Positions 6,845 through 12,079 of a stretch of 12,079 bases of DNA are shown piece by piece. Positions within the stretch are counted from its first letter, which is position 1. Each line of letters begins with the position of its first letter. Location: NCBI GenBank assembly GCA_903914985.1, contig CAIWRE010000028.1:1-12079 (forward strand), written 5' to 3'. The translations under genes and the position numbers were made by a program. A model generated the notes under the pieces. It saw nothing but the letters and a program-made list of their open reading frames with translations, was not told where the DNA came from and did no database searches. Source of the stretch: an uncultured beta proteobacterium. GTDB lineage: Bacteria; Pseudomonadota; Gammaproteobacteria; Burkholderiales; Burkholderiaceae_C.

Positions 6845-8413
6845 ATGACCCATTTGTTCAAATCGATTGACGGCGTAGGCGACGGATCCGGAACCGGTTT
6901 GCCGGGTAGCGCCCCGATGTTGGATTCCAAGGCGCCGACAGCGATCGTGATTGGCACAGGGTTTGGCGGTCTGGCCGCTGCGATCCGTCTGAGCGTCAAA
7001 GGCTATCGTGTCCAGATGCTGGAAAAGCTTGATGCGCCGGGTGGGCGGGCCTATGTTCACAAGCAGGATGGCTTCACCTTTGACGCGGGCCCTACGATCA
7101 TTACCTTGCCGCACTTGATTGAGGAACTATTCACGCTCTGTGGCCAGCAGATGAAAGACCATGTGGACTTGCGCCTGATGGCACCTTTCTACCGGATCCG
7201 GTTTGACGACGGCACGCACTTTGACTACAGCAACGATGACAAAGCCATGCTCGAACAAGTCGGCAGCATCAGCCCCGAGGATGTTCAGGGGTTCAAGAAC
7301 TTGATGAAAGCCTCGGAGCAATGCTTTCAACTGGGCTTTCAAGAACTTGGAATGGTTCCGTTTGAAACGGTCGGTGATGTCATCAAAGCCATGCCAAATT
7401 TGGCTCGCATGCAAGCCTGGCGTTCTATCTATAGTTTGGTGGCGAGTCACATCAAGCACCCCAAGCTGCGCATTGTGATGAGCTTCCATCCACTGCTGAT
7501 CGGAGGCAATCCCTATTCGGTCACTTGTGTGTATTCACTCATCCATTCGCTTGAGCGGCGCTGGGGCGTCCATTCGGCCATGGGCGGCACTGGCGCGATC
7601 GTGCAGGCGCTGGTCACGCTACTGCAAGGGCTCGGCGTTCCGATTCGCTACAACGCTGCCGTCACGCGCATCCAGGTTCAGGCAGGTCGCGCCACCGGTG
7701 TAGAGCTTGCCAACGGTGAATTCATCGCCTCCGATATCGTGGTGAGTAATGGCGACGCCGCCTGGACCTACCGCCATTTGGTGGAGCCGCAACATCGCAA
7801 ACACTGGACGGACAAGCGCATCGCCAAGGGGAAATATTCTTCGGGTTTGTTTGTCTGGTACTTTGGTACCAACCGCCAGTACCACGATGTCCCGCATCAC
7901 ATGATGGTGCTTGGACCGCGGTACAAAGGTTTGCTGCAGGACATCTTTAAGAACCACAAGCTCTCTAAAGACTTCAGCCTGTACCTTTACCGGCCGACCG
8001 CCACCGATCCATCGCTTGCGCCACAGGGCTGCGATAGTTTCTACGCACTGTCGGTAGTGCCCAATTTGAGCAGCGAAACGGATTGGCCCGCGATCACCGA
8101 GCAATACCGCGACGCGATCGCCACCGCCTTGCAAGACAGCGTTCTGCCCGATCTGAAGCGCCATGTCGTGTCATCCAAAGTGACCACCCCCCAGGATTTT
8201 CAAGACCGGCTGTGGTCATACCGTGGCGCGGGTTTTGGTTTGGAGCCCATCCTTACGCAAAGTGCCTGGTTCAGGCCGCACAACCGGTCCGAAGACGTGC
8301 AGGGCCTCTACATGGTAGGCGCCAGCAGTCAGCCCGGAGCGGGTGTTCCCAGCGTACTCATGTCTGCAAAAATGCTTCAGGAGGTTGTCCCCGATGTCAC
8401 CAGCTTTGCCTGA
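6845..8413 (+). CDS. crtI: Phytoene desaturase CrtI
   Basis: CrtI is an FAD-dependent desaturase that introduces three or four double bonds into phytoene, giving neurosporene or lycopene for the spheroidene or spirilloxanthin branches. I start it at the ATG at 6845 (522 residues), with GGAAG at 6836-6840 before it. The frame is open upstream into puhE, and an internal ATG at 6917 is the next option. The first 30 residues are Gly- and Asp-rich and not part of the fold. The FAD-binding beta-alpha-beta motif follows at 34-42 (IVIGTGFGG), then LDAPGGRAY and FDAGPTIIT. The C-terminal FAD contact is GLYMVGASSQPGAGVPSVL. Distinction from CrtD rests on position next to crtB and on overall sequence feel. 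The number of desaturation steps cannot be read from sequence. The gene overlaps crtB by 20 bases. Confidence 0.94.
   Translation: MTHLFKSIDGVGDGSGTGLPGSAPMLDSKAPTAIVIGTGFGGLAAAIRLSVKGYRVQMLEKLDAPGGRAYVHKQDGFTFDAGPTIITLPHLIEELFTLCGQQMKDHVDLRLMAPFYRIRFDDGTHFDYSNDDKAMLEQVGSISPEDVQGFKNLMKASEQCFQLGFQELGMVPFETVGDVIKAMPNLARMQAWRSIYSLVASHIKHPKLRIVMSFHPLLIGGNPYSVTCVYSLIHSLERRWGVHSAMGGTGAIVQALVTLLQGLGVPIRYNAAVTRIQVQAGRATGVELANGEFIASDIVVSNGDAAWTYRHLVEPQHRKHWTDKRIAKGKYSSGLFVWYFGTNRQYHDVPHHMMVLGPRYKGLLQDIFKNHKLSKDFSLYLYRPTATDPSLAPQGCDSFYALSVVPNLSSETDWPAITEQYRDAIATALQDSVLPDLKRHVVSSKVTTPQDFQDRLWSYRGAGFGLEPILTQSAWFRPHNRSEDVQGLYMVGASSQPGAGVPSVLMSAKMLQEVVPDVTSFA
8379..8384 (+). promoter_or_regulatory. Shine-Dalgarno site of crtB
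   Basis: A perfect AGGAGG sits inside the end of crtI, 9 bases before the ATG at 8394. It fixes the crtB start at 8394 rather than the earlier ATG at 8343 in the same frame, so crtB begins before crtI ends. Confidence 0.82.
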
Positions 8414-9467
8414 AAAGACGCCTATCAACGTGCCAAAGGCCTACGATTTGGAGGCCTGTCGCGCGCTGATGCGGGGTGGCTCCAAGTCGTTTTTTGCCGC
8501 GTCCAAACTCCTGCCCGTGCGGCTGCGGCCACCGGCCAGCGCCTTGTATGCCTATTGCCGTTTGGCCGATGACGCTATTGATCTCGGCAGCGATCCGCAG
8601 CTTGCAATGAAAGACTTGCAACTCCGCCTCGATGAGATTTACGAGGGGCGACCAGGAACGCAGGACGCCGACCGGGCACTGGCGCATGTGGTCCACCGCT
8701 ACGGCATACCGCGCGGCTTGCTGGACGCCTTGCTCGATGGATTTTTGTGGGATACCCAGGAGCGAAGCTACGAGACGCTGGCCGATGTTGAGGCCTATGG
8801 TGCCCGCGTAGCCGGCACGGTGGGCGCGATGATGTCGATCATCATGGGGGCTTCGACCGATACCGCAATCGCTCGCGCGTGCGAAATGGGTGTGGCCATG
8901 CAACTGACCAATATTGCACGTGACGTCGGAGAGGATGCGCGCAACGGTCGGCTCTATGTTCCGCGCGCCTGGTTCCGGGAAATCGGCATGGATGCCGACG
9001 CTTGGCTGGCCGATCCCGTCTTTGACGCGCGCATCGCAGGTTTTGTCCAGCGCTTGCTGTTACGGGCCGATGTGCTCTACCGGCGCGGGGAATTCGGTCT
9101 GGCCGAACTCCCCTGGGACTGCCGACCTGCGATCCAAGCTGCCCGCCTGGTCTACGCCGAGATCGGCAAACAGCTGGAACGGGAAGGCCTCAATTCAGTA
9201 GACCGCCGCACCGTGGTGTCGACCCGGCGCAAGTTGGCGCTGATTGCCCGCGCCGCCTCCGTAGCACTGCGGGCCCCTGCCATGCCGTCCGTTCCCATCA
9301 GCGCGGTGCCTGCCATCGTTTTCCTGGTGGACGTGGTCAGCCGGGACCGTCGACCCATGACCGATCAGAAGCCCTGGACGCTGCCCAAACGCAGCTTTGA
9401 CGAGCGTGTGGAATGGATGGTGGATCTCTTTGGACGCCTGGAACAGCGCAAGCGCACCAACCGTTGA
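8394..9467 (+). CDS. crtB: Phytoene synthase CrtB
   Basis: CrtB condenses two geranylgeranyl diphosphate molecules into phytoene, the substrate of CrtI. The 357-residue protein begins at 8394 behind a perfect AGGAGG. It shows both aspartate-rich Mg-diphosphate sites of the squalene/phytoene synthase fold: LADDAID at about 57-63 and LTNIARDVGEDARNGRLY at about 171-188 (D177, D181). SFFAASKLLP and LYAYCRLADDAID near the N-terminus are family hallmarks. The length agrees with purple-bacterial CrtB. The C-terminus ends RLEQRKRTNR, and the TGA at 9465-9467 is followed in the same frame by a small membrane ORF. The overlap with crtI indicates coupled translation of desaturase and synthase. Confidence 0.96.
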   Translation: MSPALPEKTPINVPKAYDLEACRALMRGGSKSFFAASKLLPVRLRPPASALYAYCRLADDAIDLGSDPQLAMKDLQLRLDEIYEGRPGTQDADRALAHVVHRYGIPRGLLDALLDGFLWDTQERSYETLADVEAYGARVAGTVGAMMSIIMGASTDTAIARACEMGVAMQLTNIARDVGEDARNGRLYVPRAWFREIGMDADAWLADPVFDARIAGFVQRLLLRADVLYRRGEFGLAELPWDCRPAIQAARLVYAEIGKQLEREGLNSVDRRTVVSTRRKLALIARAASVALRAPAMPSVPISAVPAIVFLVDVVSRDRRPMTDQKPWTLPKRSFDERVEWMVDLFGRLEQRKRTNR

Positions 9468-9473
9468 ACTGCT

Positions 9474-9641
9474 GTGTCGCTGAAGTTCGTCGAGGTTTTT
9501 ATTCTGCTGATTGCCGCAGGCCTGTTCGTAGCATGGCAAATGCACGACCTTCGCTCGGCGCGCGAAAAAACCCGTCGGCAACGTGAAGCGGAACAACAAG
9601 TCCAAGACCCAGCGCCCCCCGGAAATCCGCATGCACCCTGA
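9474..9641 (+). CDS. Small single-pass membrane protein, 55 aa, GTG start (unknown function)
   Basis: I do not recognise a named family. The frame opens with GTG two codons after the crtB stop and encodes 55 residues. Residues 4-20 form one hydrophobic helix (FVEVFILLIAAGLFVAW). A strongly charged, probably helical stretch follows (DLRSAREKTRRQREAEQQ), then a Pro-rich end (DPAPPGNPHAP). This is the layout of a small membrane-anchored protein with an amphipathic cytoplasmic tail. The first ATG in frame (9540) would remove the helix, so GTG is preferred, though no clear ribosome-binding site precedes it and reinitiation after crtB is likely. Its end overlaps the next gene's start by 11 bases (9631-9641). 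That fit into an otherwise 163-base hole in a tight operon supports a real gene, but conservation is untested. Confidence 0.6.
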   Translation: MSLKFVEVFILLIAAGLFVAWQMHDLRSAREKTRRQREAEQQVQDPAPPGNPHAP

Positions 9642-10083
9642 ACTCAAAGTCATCCATTTGGTCTGTGCCGCACTTTTTTTGGGCAATGTCATCGTCAGTG
9701 GCGTTTGGGCCTTGTTGGCTGAACGCACCCGAAACCACGCCATTATCGAATTCAGCAACACCATGGTGTTGATTACCGACGCCATGTTCACACTGACCGG
9801 CGCTGTAGGGGTCGTTTGGACAGGCCACAGCATGGCGGATATGTTCAACGGCGGCGCAGGCCATCCCTGGATTCAATGGTCTTATGGCCTGCTCGGTTTT
9901 TCAGGACTGATCTGGCTCTTCGTGCTGGTGCCCATCCAGTTCAAGCAACGCGCGCTCTTGCGCGCCAGCGATACGGTTTGCGAGCAGTATTGGCGCCTGT
10001 CACGTATCTGGCAGATCGCAGGTGCGATCGCCACGCTACTGCCCTTACCGATCGTCTATTTGATGGTGAATAAGTCCCAGTAG
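9631..10083 (+). CDS. DUF2269-type four-helix integral membrane protein
   Basis: The 150-residue product resembles the DUF2269 family of small inner-membrane proteins of unknown function. Marks are KVIHLVCAALFLGNVIVSGVW at the start, then a short ERTRN loop. Likely membrane helices are at about 8-30, 45-65, 82-102 and 124-146. Histidines lie in or near helices (H9, H66 in WTGHSM, H78), but heme or metal binding is only a guess. I start it at the ATG at 9631 (HPELKVIH), with GGAA at 9621-9624. An earlier ATG at 9583 in the same frame would add 16 basic residues and overlap the small gene more. The gene sits where tspO occurs in some photosynthesis clusters, but the Trp/Pro pattern of TspO is absent. 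Operon position suggests a pigment-membrane link, which is inference. Confidence 0.78.
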   Translation: MHPELKVIHLVCAALFLGNVIVSGVWALLAERTRNHAIIEFSNTMVLITDAMFTLTGAVGVVWTGHSMADMFNGGAGHPWIQWSYGLLGFSGLIWLFVLVPIQFKQRALLRASDTVCEQYWRLSRIWQIAGAIATLLPLPIVYLMVNKSQ

Positions 10084-10104
10084 GCTTTGATTCCACATAC
10101 CTGC

Positions 10105-11013
10105 ATGGCACATTTCCCCTCTTCTTTGGCCGGACGCGTCGTTTTGATTACGGGGGCGGCTTCCGGCATCGGGGCAGCCACTGCGATGGAGCTCAGAGAC
10201 CAAGGGGCCATCCCTGTGCTGGTCGATTGCGATGCCGGCCCCTTGGCCGCGACCGCCGCGCAGTGTGGCCCGGACTTTATGTACCTGGTAGCCGACGTCA
10301 CCCGCTTGGCTGATATGGAGGGAGTGGTCGCTGCCACGCTGGAGCGCCATGGCCGTATCGATGTCGTTTTTGCCAATGCAGGGGTTGCCGCATTCGGCCC
10401 CTTGGCCTACATCGAACCCACAGCTTGGAAGCGCTGTTTTGAGGTCAATGTGTTTGGGGTATTTCATACCGTGCGGGCAGCACTGCCAGCGATCGTCCAT
10501 GCGCGTGGCTATGTGCTGATCAACGCATCGGTATCGTCGTTTGCGCATCCGCCTGTCATGTCGGCCTATGCCGCCAGCAAGTCGGCGGTCGAAGCAATGG
10601 CCGATTCCTGGCGCATTGAGCTGGCTTCCCATGGGGTCGATGTCGGGGTGATGCACGCAGGCTGGGTCCGCACGCCTTTGGTCACGGAGGGGAGCTTGCA
10701 TCCTGGCTTTGTACGCCTGCGCGCCACCATGCCAGGCCCGCTGAACAGCGAAACCATGCCCGGCGACGCTGCGCGCGCCATCGTGCGCGGCATGCAGCAG
10801 CGGAAAAGCCGGATTTGGATTCCTGGTTGGATGCGCCTGCTATTTGCACTGCGTGCGTTGCTGCATCTGCCCTTTGCGGAACGGGAGCTTCGCCGCGCAG
10901 CACCTGACATTGAGGCCGTTTACCTGGAGGTCCTGCAGACAGAGGGTGCCTTGGCCTCGTCGTTTGGACCGAGGGAACACGACCGCGCACTCGCCAGGGC
11001 CCGGATACCCTGA
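10105..11013 (+). CDS. Classical short-chain dehydrogenase/reductase, substrate unknown
   Basis: The 302-residue protein has every catalytic feature of a classical SDR: the cofactor motif TGAASGIG at 16-23, NAG at 91-93, N115 in FEVNVFG, the likely catalytic serine S142, and YAASK with Y155 and K159. The acidic D41 at the end of the second strand (VLVDCD) suggests NAD(H) over NADP(H). After the core, a C-terminal part of about 60 residues carries hydrophobic and basic stretches (GWMRLLFALRALLHLPF), which could lie on a membrane or cover a lipophilic substrate. I use the ATG at 10105; a TTG at 10087 would add six residues, and neither has a strong ribosome-binding site. It begins 21 bases after the DUF2269 gene and ends 6 bases from the convergent crtC stop. 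BchC is a different (medium-chain) dehydrogenase, so this is not BchC. A role in carotenoid, bacteriochlorophyll or lipid metabolism is unproven. Confidence 0.88.
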   Translation: MAHFPSSLAGRVVLITGAASGIGAATAMELRDQGAIPVLVDCDAGPLAATAAQCGPDFMYLVADVTRLADMEGVVAATLERHGRIDVVFANAGVAAFGPLAYIEPTAWKRCFEVNVFGVFHTVRAALPAIVHARGYVLINASVSSFAHPPVMSAYAASKSAVEAMADSWRIELASHGVDVGVMHAGWVRTPLVTEGSLHPGFVRLRATMPGPLNSETMPGDAARAIVRGMQQRKSRIWIPGWMRLLFALRALLHLPFAERELRRAAPDIEAVYLEVLQTEGALASSFGPREHDRALARARIP

Positions 11014-11019
11014 TCGGGT

Positions 11020-11955
11020 CTACCCTCGGCGCGGCATGCGCCAGGGCAACATCAACCGAACCGGCAGGGAGACCAGACGCGGCACATCGAGGGACTCGTG
11101 AATGGCAGTAACGTCTTCACCCATCAACCGCGTTCGCAAAAGAGAGCGCACATAAAACGGTGTGTCCTCCAGCGTGCTGACCAGCTGCGGTGGGCTACCG
11201 GCCTCACTGCCCATGGCACGCGCTATGCGCCAGCCCGACGCCGGCAGGCGATGGCGAGGAGGTGCTTCAAATGCAGTGCTGTCACCGTTGCGGGAGAAAC
11301 GTTGGGCCACCACACGCCCGGCACCCTCCAGCGGGCGGACGTCATAGACCACCGCGGTGTCGCCATTGGCCATCTCCGCGCGCGCCCAGTCCCAGTTGTG
11401 AAAACCATGTTCAACCGGCTCATCGCCTTCGTTCGAGTCCATGTAGGCGTGTCCGGTCCAACGCACTTTGGGGTTCTCCAGCTGCACTTCGACCCGTGAA
11501 CACGGCGCTATGGGGCCCCAGCGGTGACGACCTGCGTTATCCAGGGGCGTGACAAATTGGCACAGTCCTTCAGGCCGAACGGTGACGCGCCCCCGTACCC
11601 GCATGGGAATCGGCACATTGATTTCATCAAAGGCAATGTGCAAGGCCTGGCCATCCCAATGCAGGCTGCTCGGTCCGATGCGATAGTGGTTTTCGCTGCG
11701 CTCGATATGGCTGCGGCCGCGTTCTGTCATGGCCCAACGTCGTCCGGCCTTGCCGTACAAGGCCACATTGAGAGCGCAAAAATTCTCCGCCGGTGCCACA
11801 CCGCCGCCGAGTTTGCGTGCCAATGCGTAGTACGGCGAGAACACACTCCCAACGAAGGCGATGATCGACAGCCCATGCTGTCCGTCATCACTCAAGGCGT
11901 CGACATACCACCAGAGATAAGCACCCGGCGCGACCGGCTGGTCGAATCGAGGTGC
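11020..11955 (-). CDS. crtC: Acyclic carotenoid 1,2-hydratase CrtC (start not in view)
   Basis: CrtC adds water across the 1,2 double bond of neurosporene, lycopene or similar, giving the 1-hydroxy carotenoids that CrtD desaturates. Family marks are the N-terminal PGAYLWWYVDALSDDG, IIAFVGSVFSPYYA, and the central HGFHNWDWARAEM with nearby VVYDVRPLEG. The stop is at 11020-11022. The first ATG, GTG or TTG codon in frame is TTG at 11895, which would give 291 residues but discard the conserved FDQPVAPGAYLWWYVDA. I therefore extend the coding region to 11955 as a minimum. The frame stays open to the window edge, with no ATG, GTG or TTG between 11896 and 12079. A start inside crtD beyond the window, with an N-terminal extension, is most likely. 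A sequencing frameshift or an unusual start codon are alternatives. Confidence 0.9.
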   Translation of the reverse strand, partial: APRFDQPVAPGAYLWWYVDALSDDGQHGLSIIAFVGSVFSPYYALARKLGGGVAPAENFCALNVALYGKAGRRWAMTERGRSHIERSENHYRIGPSSLHWDGQALHIAFDEINVPIPMRVRGRVTVRPEGLCQFVTPLDNAGRHRWGPIAPCSRVEVQLENPKVRWTGHAYMDSNEGDEPVEHGFHNWDWARAEMANGDTAVVYDVRPLEGAGRVVAQRFSRNGDSTAFEAPPRHRLPASGWRIARAMGSEAGSPPQLVSTLEDTPFYVRSLLRTRLMGEDVTAIHESLDVPRLVSLPVRLMLPWRMPRRG

Positions 11956-12079
11956 GCCATCAGCGTTGCGGCCGCCAGTCGACCCGACATGGCTGCCATC
12001 GGCACGCCCGGCCCCGGATGCACGCTGCCCCCCGCCAGATACAGGCCCGGTACCGGGCTGCGCGCCGAGTGCCGCGCAA
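11892..12079 (-). CDS. crtD: Carotenoid 3,4-desaturase CrtD (3' end only)
   Basis: CrtD is a CrtI-type FAD enzyme that desaturates the 3,4 position of 1-hydroxy (or 1-methoxy) carotenoids. Only the last 61 residues are in the window. They carry the C-terminal FAD-contact motif of this superfamily, PGLYLAGGSVHPGPGVPMAA, then MSGRLAAATLMAHL, and end in GGMSTP. The TGA is at 11892-11894 and overlaps the crtC frame. A C-terminal fragment cannot fully separate CrtD from CrtI, but crtI is already present in the window and crtC lies directly downstream in the same direction, so crtD is the natural reading. Confidence 0.88.
   Translation of the reverse strand, partial: ARHSARSPVPGLYLAGGSVHPGPGVPMAAMSGRLAAATLMAHLDSTSRSRRVLISGGMSTP

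Noticed and set aside
9631..10083. TspO (peripheral benzodiazepine receptor homologue) between crtB and the SDR gene
   Set aside because: TspO is found near crtB in some purple bacteria, but the Trp- and Pro-rich TspO signatures are absent and the helix pattern matches DUF2269 better.
11007..11019. Bidirectional intrinsic terminator between the SDR gene and crtC
   Set aside because: The stem is only four base pairs and there is no T-tract on either strand, so it is not listed as a terminator.
11893..11895. TTG overlapping the crtD stop (TTGA) as the crtC start
   Set aside because: The arrangement imitates a coupled start, but it would remove a conserved, clearly coding N-terminal stretch of CrtC. 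Not fully excluded.

Overview
The window is a contiguous piece of a photosynthesis gene cluster from an aerobic or facultative purple bacterium. The order bchL-bchM-lhaA-puhA-puhB-puhC-acsF-puhE followed by crtI-crtB, with crtD-crtC on the other strand, together with fairly GC-rich sequence, points to a betaproteobacterium of the Burkholderiales (Rubrivivax, Rhodoferax or Limnohabitans-like). This assignment comes from gene order and remembered family sequences. No database search was run.

Region 1 (2-6803, + strand) is the bchL-bchM-lhaA-puh superoperon. It contains the dark protochlorophyllide reductase ATPase subunit BchL (5' end outside the window), Mg-protoporphyrin methyltransferase BchM, the LH1 assembly factor LhaA, the reaction-centre H subunit PuhA, the assembly factors PuhB, PuhC and PuhE, and the oxygen-dependent Mg-protoporphyrin monomethyl ester cyclase AcsF. 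BchM and AcsF catalyse consecutive bacteriochlorophyll steps and BchL acts just after them. The Puh and Lha proteins build the reaction centre-LH1 complex that receives the pigment.

Region 2 (6845-11013, + strand) continues with at most 41 bases between genes. It holds the carotenoid genes crtI (phytoene desaturase) and crtB (phytoene synthase), then three genes of unknown role: a 55-residue single-pass membrane protein with a GTG start, a four-helix DUF2269-type membrane protein, and a catalytically intact classical short-chain dehydrogenase. Thirteen genes thus run in one direction with no visible terminator, so a very long transcript is possible.

Region 3 (11020-12079, - strand) holds crtC (carotenoid 1,2-hydratase) and the 3' end of crtD (carotenoid 3,4-desaturase). 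They act after CrtB and CrtI in the spheroidene/spirilloxanthin route. The SDR gene and crtC converge with only six bases between stop codons. The crtC frame has no ATG, GTG or TTG ahead of its conserved N-terminal segment within the window, so its start is probably inside crtD beyond the right edge.

There is no gene-free stretch above 41 bases. I found no RNA gene, mobile element, CRISPR array, long repeat or convincing terminator. The parts least explained by known biology are the three-gene unit 9474-11013 and the crtD/crtC overlap.
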